From NCBI GenBank assembly GCA_916700875.1, contig CAKAKS010000062.1, positions 6,660,373 through 6,724,372 of the forward strand: a stretch of DNA of 64,000 bases. The letters are read 5' to 3'. Positions 12,020 to 23,387 of this stretch are shown here, piece by piece. Positions within the stretch are counted from its first letter, which is position 1; the number at the start of each line of letters is the position of its first letter. The translations under genes and the position numbers were made by a program. This stretch comes from Sebastes aleutianus (taxonomy: Eukaryota; Chordata; Actinopteri; Perciformes; Sebastidae). The notes beneath the pieces are model-generated. The model did not search any database, was not told where the DNA came from, and saw only the letters and a program-made list of their open reading frames with translations.

Positions 12020-12460
12020 AGGATTGGGAGCGTTTTTATGGCCTCTCAACATGGCGATGGCGAGCTGGTGGCTCGCGGCTAATGGTGCTACTAGCGCTAA
12101 CAGTGCAAACAAAGGTGAAAGTGCTGACAGAGATAATAGTGTTAATCTGGGGTGGGGGGGAACGGAAGGGTGGGTGCTACGTTCCAGCCACGACGCCGTT
12201 GGTCGGGACGGCGTTATCAGCTGTAACCACCGTATGAGAGGAGTGCAGAGCAATGGCTGTGAGCTAGCCAGTGGGGCACGCTCACATGCACTAAGAGCAC
12301 GCAAGGGCCGGCCCGGTGATGTCAACAAAACAAGGAGAAACTCAGATTACAACACACACAGAGGGAGATTGACTTCATTCTCTGCTCAGGTAGTCTTTAC
12401 ATAGACAATATTTGTTGGCTGCTATATTAATACTCAGGATATCAAATTTAGCACCTTTAA
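12020..12460 (+). mobile_element. CACCTTTAA-ended repeat, family M, copy 2
   Basis: Collinear with 9540-9937, including GGTCGGGACGGCGTTATCAG, GAGCTAGCCAGTGGGGCACG and CATTCTCTGCTCAGGTAG, and ending TTAGCACCTTTAA. The open frames of 124 and 167 codons on opposite strands across it are fortuitous. Both sides lack a recognisable partner terminus. Confidence 0.7.
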
Positions 12461-12776
12461 GGTGCAGTCAAGGTGCCACATCACAAATTCTGTGCACATT
12501 TGCAAAAAATGTGCAAAGCATCCAAGTATAGAAACTTTTATCGTACTTGTTAGCGTCTCAATCATAGCCGATCACATCGGATCTTTAAAGATGTAACAAT
12601 TGATGGGTGATCTGAAGCAGCTTCTCCGGAAACAAATGTTCTCTCAAGAGATATGGCAAACATAAATATGCAGTGTGCTACTTTTTTATAATTGAGATCA
12701 AGATCTCTGGACATAATTTAAACTCCTGACGTCATCTTTTCCAAGTGTAAGAACAGACAATTTTGAATCACTACTT
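12461..12776. other. Nothing recognised
   Basis: A short spacer between two mobile elements. No gene or familiar repeat is seen. Confidence 0.4.
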
Positions 12777-13181
12777 CTTTACACCTGGCATTAAAAATGT
12801 GTCTCGTATCCAGATTGTATCAAGATATGATTTAACCTGATTACATTTACACCTGGTATTAATATGTCTCCAGTGTTCACATCGAGATCCGATCGCTCTG
12901 CACAGCTCAAACAAACGAACGGGTCGAGTGAGCAATTACGTATTTCTGCTCACGTAGTGTGGGTACGTAGACTGAAAACGTAATTTACACGCATTTACAC
13001 TTTTGTGTTCAATGTGGTCACAACGCATCACTGACCACCTCCGAAAGTGATTTGGCTGATCGGATCACAATCCGTCCTCAATGCAATTAGGGTGCATTTG
13101 CACCTGTACTTTTATGTGTTCAAGCAATATCTGATTGCAATCCAATAACCAAAAAAAAACATTTTAATGCCAGGTGTAAAG
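12777..13181 (+). mobile_element. 405-bp TIR element
   Basis: Both ends carry the inverted repeat CTTTACACCTGGCATTAA (12777 onward and the reverse of 13160-13181), differing by one base in a run of As. A third, direct copy of the motif, TTTACACCTGGTATTAA, lies inside at about 12846. The interior encodes nothing. No convincing target duplication flanks it, and I do not assign a superfamily. Confidence 0.8.
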
Positions 13182-13631
13182 GGGATAATTGATCCACATG
13201 AACACATTTGCCGTTATAAATGCACTTATCATAAATGCCCCATTAGTGTAGTTTGAAGCAGGTGCACAATGAAAGCATGAAGAGAAATTTGGGCAAATCT
13301 AAATCAAAAAGGAATCTCTCCTCACACATACTCCGTGTGAAAACCCATGCTGACCTCCCCTTGGGGGCTCCGGGGAAAAGCCTTCACTCGGGGTCTTTTT
13401 AACTGCAGCAGAGTACAGAGACCTTCGCACGCGGCTCCACAAAGCGGCCGGGTGTCACAGGAGACTGTGTGTGCGAGGGAGGCAGAACAAGGCAGGGACA
13501 TGCTGCGTCGACTTCCAATTAACTTGAAAACATCTCATTGTTTTAAATCACTGACACTCTCCCACCATGCCATCCTATAAAGCACCCCCCATACACATTG
13601 TGGTTTCATCTCACCCTTTTCATATCAGATA
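13182..13631. other. No gene or recognised repeat
   Basis: Spacer between a TIR element and a microsatellite, with nothing recognised. Confidence 0.4.
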
Positions 13632-13658
13632 TGTGTGTGTGTGTGTGTGTGTGTGTGT
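13632..13658. repeat. (TG)n microsatellite
   Basis: Thirteen and a half uninterrupted TG dinucleotides. Confidence 0.95.
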
Positions 13659-13779
13659 CACACAGGCATACTCTCTCTCTACCCTTATTGCCAATGTGAA
13701 GGTGTTAGCTGCAGGTGATTTTGGAAATTGCTAATAAATCAAAGTATATTGATGTGTGAGGTTTACATGAGGCTTTTCT

Positions 13780-14110
13780 GGTCCTTACTGATCACTGTTG
13801 ATGAATCATTGATGAGTAGTTCTTGAATAACTCTGATTCGAGGATTGTATAGTAGATAATGATGAGGTACTGGAGAACAGACTGGGAGACATCAATGAAT
13901 CATCAGGTAATGATTAGTTTATAAGTATCTGTGAATCGGAATAGCGACCACTTTCTTCATGGGTAGTTAACTCTGAACCAGTCCCCGAGCGACACAAACC
14001 GGTAACAACTCATTACCTACTCATTACATAATCAATTAGTTTCTCTTTTTGTGCATCCCCAAGTAAGTGACACATCACACTGAGTAGTTTCTCATTACGT
14101 CTTATTTATT
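13780..14110. repeat. Possible decayed repeat rich in ATGA/ATCA and CATTAC words
   Basis: The tract has many copies of ATGAATCAT, TGATGAGTAG and ACTCATTAC-type words, unlike its neighbours. I have a weak memory of a fish repeat with this character, but see no termini and no second copy in the window. Confidence 0.25.
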
Positions 14111-14920
14111 ACACTGCTGCAGATTTTTTTAAAGCCTGAAAACAGAGCCATGAGGAGGTGCAGAAGTATAGTTTTCTTTCAGAACACTTTAATTACAATA
14201 TGTTTAAAGGTTATTATGGAATTTTTGCCCAATGATGCCAAAATCATTCTGCCTACTGAAGCTTTAAGTCATCATATTTGTGACGCGAGGAGTCTACACC
14301 TCTGCAATTAACACAGGGTCACAAGGTCTAGAGCTTGTGTCTTTAAGTGTTTTGGGAACAAGCAGCAGCTTTCTGCCGGGATCTCAAGTTTTGCACACAG
14401 ACTTGAGAGGCACCCAAAGTTCAGCGATAACTCCAGGCCAGGCAATGCAAAATGTATAAGTACAATCTAAAGAAGCACCTCTGAAACACCTGACATCCAT
14501 TAAAGAGATGTTAAAAACAGGAGCGATATGTCTCCGTTTCTTAGTTTTACCTCTTTCTGATAAAGGCATGTAAATAACACACTGCAGTAGCTGAGGTGAG
14601 AGGAAGCCAAAGTGTGTATAAAACCTCTCTGATATTCAGGAGGATGGATCTAATTTTAGCTTTTTAGAGACAGACAAAAAGCATGACTGCTTTTTAGTAT
14701 GCAAGCAACTACATTCCAGTGTTGCAATGCACCAGTCCTGTCATTCATGCTAATCATCACCAGCGACTGTGAGACGGAGAAAGAGGTTTCCAGCGGAGTG
14801 CAGGCACACAGAAGAAACTACTTTCAGCTCAAACCAAACTCATCCTGGTCCACGCTGGGCCAGCCCGGCTCGGCAACAGTAAACAAACTCTGCCCGTTGG
14901 GCTGCTCGAGCAGCTGGAAG
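14111..14920. other. No gene or recognised repeat
   Basis: Ordinary sequence. The frames at 14384-14569 and 14699-14953 are short and without motif. Confidence 0.4.
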
Positions 14921-14952
14921 TGTATGTGTGTGTATGTGTGTGTGTGTGTGTG
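14921..14952. repeat. Imperfect (TG)n microsatellite
   Basis: A TG run interrupted by two TA steps. Confidence 0.9.
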
Positions 14953-15367
14953 AGCAGCAGGTTGAAAGCTCCCAGTGATGCGTTGGGGATCAGGAGTGCA
15001 CCTGCTTTAAACTCCTCTGTTTAACATGAAGGATTGCTCCTGAAAACATTCACTTTAACCACATTCACTGCTTCTAATTAATCCAGTGTGAGTGCTGCTC
15101 AACATGCATGCACATACACCGCGCACCCCCATGCATGAACACGTGCACATATGCAAAAGGAATAATCAGTGAGGCGTTACCGGCAGTCGCCATCAAAGTG
15201 AGGAAGAGGAAGCATGCGGGGGCAAATGCGTGGCTGTTTTCCATCACATTAGGTTTCTTAATGCTTGATGGGAAACAATCAGTATGCAGAGCTGAGAAAC
15301 ACAACTTACCTTTATTTACCTGCCCTCCACCTGACCTGACAGGAACAATAAACAGCTGCATGTAGGT

Positions 15368-15370
<3 letters not shown>

Positions 15371-15406
<36 letters not shown>
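15371..15406. repeat. (TG)18 microsatellite
   Basis: Eighteen perfect TG repeats. The threonine-histidine run of the minus-strand frame at 15074-15517 is only this array translated. Confidence 0.95.
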
Positions 15407-15407
<1 letters not shown>

Positions 15408-16596
15408 TCAGAGAGCACATCTGCCACAGACAACTGCTTTGATGACTGAAGATTGAAAATGGCCTCCTCCTGACTGCTGCATGAACATAATAACCCGAAT
15501 AAAAACTGCCACCACACTCAATATTTCAAATGGCCGTTTCACACGCAGCCTTATTATTTGTGATATTGCGGCGCTTCATGGAGTAAAAAAAAAAAGTGGA
15601 TGAAAAACAGAAAAAGAGATTGAGCTGAAAGAGTGAAGGCAGATTCATCCAGCTGAGAGGAGACAAGCTGACACGGGTATTTCTAGGATGTTAAACCTCT
15701 GGCTGTGTAAATGGCAATTACTGTATGAGCTACTGTACGAGGTGTATATGAGGCTCAAACCCCCTCCCACCCAGGCTGCGGCAGAGGGGCCGAGGACAAA
15801 GCAAGGCTTCGGCGTTCACCCACAGGTCTGCATGCTGTGACATTAGCACCGCTTTACACTAGGCGTAATGAAAAGAGCACGACAGTCGTACCCACATTGG
15901 TGATGTATAGCAGACGCATGGTGATTAGAGCCGAGAACAAAAAACATATAATCCCTCAGGTTTCAATTATGGGATTTAATTATAGCAACAGCTTAGCACA
16001 CTGTTTTCATGTCTGCAGTAGTGTGTGGTATCAAGCCAAATACATGTATATAGAATGACTCAGGGGAGAATATATGCAAAGTAATGCAGAGGCAGGAACA
16101 ATAGGCCAGTGTTTGCTGTGTGCTTTGCAGCGATGCACAGGGGGGAGGCAGAGTTAGGTCATGATCATGTGTACATTTCTGGGTCCTGTCCTTTGATGTG
16201 CGCCCTCTGCTTTAGGTTACCGCTGTCTTTGCATTCCATATCTTCTTGCTTGTATTAAGTAAGTAGGTATTCGTTCTGGATTTCAGTGTGTTTTAATCAC
16301 ATTTAGCAGCATATAGCAGAATGTATTAACAGAATAATCCACGATATGCAGCCAATCACACCCCGGTGGTCACATGATGAAGTGGAAACAATGTTGAAGA
16401 GAGCAGAAATCAGAATGAGAGTTAACAGGTGTAATGTAATTTAATGAGGACTCTGTTTATGGTGCTTTCAGCTATTGAGGTATGAAGCCTCATGAAAGTA
16501 GAAAATAAGCCAAATTAAGTTGTACTGAGTCAGCATTTAGAGAACACACAATATTTGCATGTTTGGCTTTCATTAATTTAGGGATCTATTGCTGCA
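15407..16596. other. No gene or recognised repeat
   Basis: Only a short poly-A near 15585 stands out. No gene, RNA gene or familiar repeat. Confidence 0.4.
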
Positions 16597-16700
16597 TTAA
16601 AAGGGACATATTATGCTCATTTCCAGGTTAATACTTGTATTTTGTGTTTCTACTAGAACATGTTTACATGCTTGTTTGCATGTTTACATGGGTGCAAAAC
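16597..16700 (+). mobile_element. TTAAAGG-type element, family B, 5' fragment
   Basis: Starts TTAAAAGGGACATATTATGC and continues with AGAACATGTTTACATGC, matching the first 80 bases of the copy at 45602. After about 16700 the resemblance stops, and no matching 3' terminus is seen nearby, so only the 5' end is preserved or the interior is a different subfamily. Confidence 0.6.
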
Positions 16701-17864
16701 TCTGAGGAGCGGTTTGTCACTAATGAGAATAGCGCTGGTCCGCCTTAAGCGAGTCTGAGCTGACGTTGTGGCTAACTTCGGGGCCCCTTCGGTAATCTCT
16801 ATAAACAGATTCTGCATTCACATATAGAATATGAGGGCAACGGGACAAGATTTTTGGTACCGGAAGCGTTCCGATTTCCGAGTAGTATTGACCAATCACG
16901 TTCGTGTATAGGCTTTGGTTGAATGCAGGTAAACAGTCCGTGTGGAGAGCAAAAGAGGCAGAACACATTGGCCGAAAAGTATTCTTGGAACCCACCGGCT
17001 ATCGTCTGATGATGATTTAGCTTTTTATTGGTTTAAAATTAGCTTGTAAAACTGGCTACTTGTGAAACAATCCAGTCGTACACGTCGTCTCTCAACTCCA
17101 ACTCCAGTCTCACATCTCAAGTTGCTAATCGGACTGTAAACAATGAACAGCGCACAGAAAAGGAAGTCTTGGCCTGGATATCTGCTGGCTACACCGGAAC
17201 CCCAAAAATATAGGCCGTTGCCCCCAGAGGCTTATCTGTCGTTAGACCGGAAGCCGATGGGTTCTGAGGAGTTGTAGCACTTATTCACTGACAGCTCAAA
17301 ATTGTATAACAAATTTTATTTTATATAACATCTTAAAAATAAATAATTCCCCGATGCTTAGGCCCGGCGGGCTGCCAACACACTGGCAGAAAGTCTGGCA
17401 TAGTACACAAGATCCCATCGGTGAAGGGAGAGGAACAGAGCCTGAGCAGGTGGAGGTGGAGATGGTGTTGACGTGGATGTTAATGCTGCGGTAAATCCAG
17501 CCAAAGACACAATTAAATGTCAATAAAGCAATACAAAGAAAAGTTAAGTTGCAGTCTGCAGTGGTTTTACAGTTCATCGATGGTCAAGTTCAAATTCAAG
17601 TTTGATCAACACAAACTACATCCGTACTCTATTCATTTGTGTTACAGTAATCAGTTTTTGTGTTTATTAATAAAGGCCAAATCGCTTCATTTTTCTTTAT
17701 AGTAATCAGGTGTTAGTTATATGCAAGCCTATATTTAATGCATGTTTCTTTTCCCTCTACAGTGTTCCTTGTGGCTCTTGTAAATCCCATCTGTGCTGTG
17801 TTTATGAAATAGTAAATCCAGCAGAATACATAATCAACCTCTCTCCCATTTGCATGATCCTCCC
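16701..17864. other. Unassigned; may include the interior of a family B element
   Basis: The GC-richer section 16720-17280 follows directly on a family B terminus and may be its interior. I find no second copy in the window and no 3' terminus. 17290-17864 is plain AT-rich sequence without a recognisable gene. Confidence 0.3.
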
Positions 17865-18473
17865 TTAAAGGGAAACTTAGGTATTTTTCAACCTGGATCC
17901 TATTTTTCCATGTTTTTGTGTCTAATGGGGACAACAATTTCTGAAATTCGTCCAGTATTGAGCGATAACGCTGCAGCCGGCAGCCGCTGATCGGGCTGTC
18001 TGTTCCCTCAGAGAAGCCTCGTTCTGAAATCTCGCCTCGCATCCACATTGTCGAAATCATCTACATAATCAGCCGTGACATTGAAAATCTTTTAGATAAC
18101 ACTAAGCTATGCTTTCTGTACTCCCAACACAACAAACTCTGACAACACCGGGACTCCTCTCTCCAACTCGCACTCACGTTTCCATCGTTGTTTTCCTGCA
18201 ACAAGTCACATGACACAATGACAAACAGCGAAAGGTCAAGAAAAAATGTTTTATTTCTCTGTAGGGTCCTTTCCATAATGTTGTCAGACACTTATACTAG
18301 CAATATGAGCCTGTCAGTGGCAAAAACAAGCCCTTTTAGTGGACGTACATTGATGATGCGAAATTTCCCGAGCGTTTACATTATCCCTCAATATTGGAGC
18401 ACTTTAAAAAATATGTTGTCCTCATTAGTCACTTAGACACAAAAATATGGAAAATACCAAAGTTACCCTTTAA
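17865..18473 (+). mobile_element. TTAAAGG-ended element, family C, copy 1
   Basis: Termini TTAAAGGGAAACTTAGGTAT and, reversed, TTAAAGGGTAACTTTGGTAT form an inverted repeat around 609 bp. The interior words ACATTGAAAATCTTTTAGAT, GAGCCTGTCA and AGTCACTTAGACAC recur in order in 51901-52963. No transposase frame: non-autonomous. Frames on both strands are incidental. Confidence 0.8.
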
Positions 18474-19449
18474 ATGCATGTGAAATGAGGACAGAGGCAA
18501 ACACTCAGCCTTAGTAGATCTGGCCCCCAATGTTTTAATTCATGGATAGAAAAAGTTGATCAGGGTTCACATACAGTACACAGGACTAAATTATGTTGCA
18601 CAAGAGTGGGCGTTAATGAACTGACTGACACCTGCTAAATCTTTGCCTCCCCCTTCCTAATAGCGCTCTTTGTCTCCACGGTTCTCACTGAGAGGACAAA
18701 GCACTGCATCTGATAATAAAGTGGGTCCTGTGCTGAATTATTAATAATAAGTGCTTTTCTTCCAAAGAACAGGGATCAGCGCCCAGCAAGGGGTCCCTCT
18801 GAGCTACCAGGGCCCTGAAAAATCAAAACTGCACTACTTTGTTCAGCTGTAACTGTGATATCCCAGACTGGCTTTGTGATGCACCATTACAGTCAGTCCA
18901 AGGGAACTGGGTCCATTATAATAGTACTTAAAAAGGTTCTTCTGTATATCACAACGCTGTAAAGTCAGCTGTTAAAAAACGCTTTGGGACAAAAATGCGT
19001 TCTCATCCCTGCTGCTGCACTACTGATTCAAGTGATTCATTTCAGTAGGAACAGGTTTTGAATTTGAGTCACTTCAACCCTATCACCAGACAAGAACGTC
19101 AGTATTGGAAAAATGAAGCAAAACCCCAGATTATGTTCATTTCTGACACACTTTGTCAATATTTTTAATGTAGTTTCTACAATACGTACGCATGGTATAA
19201 GTTAGGGAAATCTTGTGGTTAGGGCAAATAAACTATGCTTAAAGTATAATTATGGTTAGGCAACTAAAACACTTTCTAAAGTTAGAGAATTCTTTTTAAT
19301 TTAAACGCAGAAGCAGGTCTGTGACAGGATGAAAACTCTGGTCTTCTGCATGAAAGTCAGACATGCTACACATCTGTCCACCACCCTACTCCACATCCCA
19401 GTATAACCCAGTCAGAAGTGCTTGTCGGATGGTAGAATAGTTGAATGTG
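18474..19449. other. No gene or recognised repeat
   Basis: Ordinary sequence, without motifs I can support. Confidence 0.4.
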
Positions 19450-19960
19450 TCCTCATACAACGGTTCGTATATCTTATGAAAAGCTATTCCTCATTTTTCG
19501 TGAATTTTCCTACGAATGACCAGCAATGTGAGCTAATTTCCGCTTGTTACATGCATACAGTCTTTTCAAAATAATGAAAAGACTGTATGCATGTAAGTTC
19601 CTTTCAGGAAACAACTTGGTTAGGTTTAAAGGCAACAAAACTTCTTTGTTAAGTTTAGGAAAAGATTGTGGTTTGGGTTAAAATAACTCTGGAAATGGCG
19701 TAAATTAAGTATGGAAGTTACGTGACAAATAAATCAACGTTGACTTCTGGTTTCATACGGGGTACGAACGCTGGTCTCCTGGGCGAAGTTTTGGTGTTTA
19801 TTGACCCACCCATCCACACTGACCTCATCCCTACGTGGCGTTTGCCACTCTTTACTCTTCGTGGTTCACAATTTCGTGAAGCCCCAAATTGATTTCAACG
19901 GATATATTCGAATTACAGTGCATTACTTTTTGTAGGTATAGCTACGAACGGTGTATATAT
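19450..19960 (+). mobile_element. AACAAAAC-core TIR element, subtype 1, copy 1
   Basis: Left end TCCTCATACAACGGTTCGTA is answered at the right end by TATAGCTACGAACGGTGTA, an imperfect inverted repeat (ACNNCGTTCGTA). Between them lies the shared core TTAGGTTTAAAGGCAACAAA and a GGTCTCCTGGGCGAA block. Non-coding. This copy differs from its siblings by a 22-bp exact inverted duplication at 19547-19596. Confidence 0.75.
19547..19596. repeat. Perfect 22-bp hairpin
   Basis: TTACATGCATACAGTCTTTT and its continuation (19547-19568) are repeated as an exact reverse complement at 19575-19596, separated by AAATAA. The copies at 20395 and 43284 have only the first arm or part of it, so the hairpin arose within this copy. 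Confidence 0.9.
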
Positions 19961-20394
19961 ACGGAGCAAAGCCTGAATTGCTTCGTATATGCCCGCCCCC
20001 TACACCTTTCTGACGTCTGAATTGGTGATTCTGTGTCCGACCACTTCTGTAACTTTCTGAAACCGAGGATCCCACATTCACTCTCACTTCATGATGTGAT
20101 TGACCAGCGGTGCGGAAGTGAGAAAGAAGCCAAGGTTTGAGCTTCTTTCTCTTGCTCTCTTTTCATTCTTTACACAAGTGTTCTTGCAGCTCATCTCTCT
20201 CTATGATAGACGGCTGTTCACCCTGACGTCAAGTGTGGCCGTGCAGTACGGCTATAAATACTTTTACATTCCAACAAGGTTGGACAACACGTTGTACAGA
20301 CTAGTTCTTTTCAAGCATAATCCTGCCATTCATTTCCAACTCGCTATATAAAGGACATATTACTTCTTGTATTGATACTTAACGGTGCAACGTA
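19961..20394. other. Spacer between two sister elements
   Basis: About 430 bases separating two directly oriented AACAAAAC-core elements. Nothing recognisable is inside. Confidence 0.4.
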
Positions 20395-20850
20395 TCCTCA
20401 TACAACGGTTCGTATGATATCTTACGGAATGTTATTCCTAATTTTTCATGCGTTTTCCTACAAATGCCCAGCAACACGTGACACACGTGTCAATTTCCGC
20501 TCCAGTATTTTCAAAATAAACTTTTGGCTTCACAGGAAACAAGTTAGGTTTAGGCAACAAAACTACTTAGGTTTTGGGAAAAGATCATGGTTTGTGTTAA
20601 AATAACACCGGAAGTGGCGTAACTTAAGAATGGAAGTTGCGTGGCAAATAATTCAGCGTTGACTTCCACGTTTCAGTCTGGTGTTTTTTGACCCACCCAT
20701 CCACCCCAAACCCCCCCCATCACTGCATTAACGCTCTTTATACTTCCTGGTTCACGATGATGTGGATTACATACAAATTGATTTTGTGGGATATATACGA
20801 ATTGCAGTGCATTACTTTTCATAGGTATAGCTACGAACGGTGTACGAGAA
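20395..20850 (+). mobile_element. AACAAAAC-core TIR element, subtype 1, copy 2
   Basis: 456 bp from TCCTCATACAACGGTTCGTA to GCTACGAACGGTGTACGAGA-A, with the same core (TTAGGTTTAGGCAACAAAAC) as its neighbour at 19450 and in the same orientation. Best-preserved termini of the subtype in the window. Contains a C8 run near 20711. No reading frame of note. Confidence 0.8.
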
Positions 20851-23168
20851 CAGCCTGCAACGGTAGCATTGGACCTAAATCATGAGGTGTGGAATCGACC
20901 AATATGGATGTCATTTCTGGGGATACTGAGCTGGTCAGTTTGTGAAGGTGAAGGTTTGGAAAGGTGACCGTTGCAACGGCTATTTTTTCCTAAATGTGTC
21001 TGCATTGTGATTACTGTATTCTTACAGCCTTGTACTGGTCACTTTTGACAAACATGAGAAAACCTCCGTTTGAGTTCAAGTTTGCTGGAGTTCTAAACCA
21101 GAGCAGTTTATATCATGAGCTCAACAACATCAAAAAGTTCACATCAGTCGCACCACAATCCCCAGTAAAAGAAGAAAGTGCAACAACTTGAAAGCAGCGT
21201 CTTCCTTTAACTCCAGTTCCGGCTTTGCTACACTCGGTCTCTTGATGATTTATCTCATATCTAGGTATCAAGTGTAATATACTGTATAATGTACAACCAA
21301 GCAGGTATTCATATAATCTTTGGTACCTTTCTAAGGATATTGAGTTTATTGTGTTTCAACATACGGTGCATCTGTTTCTTTATTCTAACCTGCAGGGAGT
21401 TGTGGGAGTGTTGAGAAGTCATAAAAATGTAATAACTCTAATATTATCATCATCTCCTTGGAAAGACTTCCAAACTCTGAAGTCCTTTGGTAGCTGCGCT
21501 GACATTAGCTCTTTCTTTCCTCTGTGCTCCGAACAGACTCCAGATATATGTGCTGGTGTGAGCTGTCAGTGATAATTCCCCTTCTCTTTGAAGAGGTGGA
21601 TTTACTTAAGTATGTGATAGAAATCTGTAAACAGGCTCCTGTTTTTCCCCCTCTCTGATCCAAAACTTAAAATGCACGTAGCGAAGCCAGTCAATGTGAA
21701 ACAAGGATGGAGGTGGACTTTTTTATTCCACCTCACCTCACCTGGAGTGCCACGACTCCAGCCAGGAACAGAAATGAGAAGCGCGTTACTCGTACGACAG
21801 CAGGCGAGCCCCCGCTGGCTCAAGCTCAGGTGTGATTTCAAAAAGGCAGCAGAGTGTTCTGGCACGTCCTCGAGACGGCTTTTGAAAGGCGAGGACCCTC
21901 CCTTTGTCAGTCCGGTGCAGGCAGGCATGGAGCAGCCTGAAGAAGAGTGGCAACAATCTGGCTCGCACCTTCCTTTGGGACACCCTGACAGGACTCCCAT
22001 CAAACGAGACGCAGAGAGTTTCCAAACTTTGTTGTTCGTGTCTTTGTTCTCTACTTTTTTTCCCCTCAGTTTTAAGTCAACTGTCCTGTAAAAAACAACA
22101 CTTCTAGGGAAGAAGGAGAGCTTTCCCTCTTCCCTTTGTTAGATCAAAACAGTCAGTCCCTGGCGATGGAAATAAACAGCGTAAACATCTTTTTCCATGC
22201 AGGAATTAAAACTGCATAAAGTGCAAAGCACATAAGGACAAATCAGCAGATCAACTGGGCTAAAATCCCACAGGTCCCGCTTTGAACCTGCCACTGAGCC
22301 TGCAGGAACAACCAGCACAGAGAGCGAGTGGCGGATTAGAGATTCGCCTCAACACAGGTGACATCCACCTGTTGGCATAATCACACCAGGTTGCTCTAGC
22401 ATTCCATATAGTGAACTGTTTAAGCTGCCATTGCGGCCACAGATCTTCAGGTAAACTAGTCGTTTTCTTGCCATTGCCAGCTTGAAAGCGGCAGAATCAT
22501 CCCCATCGGTACGATACATTATGGAATTTTTGTGCAGAGTCTCTTGAGGGCAAACCCTGGGGAAAGATCCGGTCCTCTCCTCCCTCCGCTCATCTCACTC
22601 TCTCTGGCACTGAAGTCATATGGGAGGTTAGAAGCGGGAGGAATATGTTTAGTAAAACGGCATGGCACTTGAAATATGAAATCCACGAACTGATGAGGGT
22701 AATTTGGACATCGGATACTGTATGCACTGACACTCCACGATCATTTGGTCAAGACGCAGCAGGAAAACACACCATCATCACAAGAGAAAATTCTCTTAAA
22801 TCTTCCTGAATCTGGAAGTCTGTGATGCTTACCACGTCCCACTCAGTATGGTGCAGGAACACTGGCGTGGTTTTGGAAGTCCATGCAGCTCTGTGTCTAA
22901 GGATAGGTGTGTGTGTGTGTGTTCGTGCATGTGTACACACTATGCTGCCAGCTCAGGAAACAGTCAGGGCTTGTCTAAGGTTACATAAGGCCTGCAGGGG
23001 TTTGGTGTGAACTGAGGACAGGTGAGAGAGACAAAGAAAGAGGAAACAAAAAAGTGAAACTAAGAAACTCCAGGAGCTCATAGCTGTCACTCAAAGGAGG
23101 AGCAAATTACATAACATCTAAGCTGATGGTTTGATTGGGAATTATAGTAGAATAACAGTAAATCAGGT
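20851..23168. other. No gene or recognised repeat
   Basis: The opposing frames at 21602-22107 (up to 139 codons) overlap each other, have no recognisable domain and no splice context, and I do not call them genes. A short GT run is at 22905-22921. Confidence 0.4.
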
Positions 23169-23310
23169 TTTGGTAAATATGAAGCTACAGCTAGCAGCTG
23201 GTTAGCTTAGCTTAGCATAGCACAAACATTGGAAACGGGGGGGAAACAGCTAGCTTGACTCTGTCGAAAGCTAACAAAATCGGCCAGGCTAGCTGTCTCC
23301 CCGTTTCCAG
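23169..23310 (+). mobile_element. Fold-back element, family E, partial
   Basis: Contains GGTTAGCTTAGCTTAGCATA and AAACAGCTAGC, hallmarks of a very common fish repeat also present at 27741, 53125, 58437 and 63741. The arm GGAAACGGGG at 23231 and the following AACAGCTAGC are answered by GGCTAGCTGTCTCCCCGTTT at 23287-23306, so part of the right inverted arm is present. The element is cut short by the minisatellite that follows. Confidence 0.65.
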
Positions 23311-23387
23311 TGTCATGTCTAGAAGGTAACCCGCAAATTGTGAAAACTTGCAAAAACTCTCACGAGACTCGCTGCCTGCCGACCTAT

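Noticed and set aside
11901..12404. 167-codon gene
   Set aside because: Most of it lies in family M, a non-coding dispersed repeat, and it overlaps a 124-codon frame on the other strand.
15074..15517. 147-codon minus-strand gene
   Set aside because: Its length depends on the translated (TG)18 array, and no domain is recognisable.
19547..19596. microRNA precursor
   Set aside because: The 22-bp stem with a 6-base loop is too short for a standard precursor and lies in a transposon where sister copies lack the second arm.
21602..22107. Overlapping 133- and 139-codon frames as a gene pair
   Set aside because: The frames are antisense to each other, have no recognisable domain, and show no splice or promoter context.
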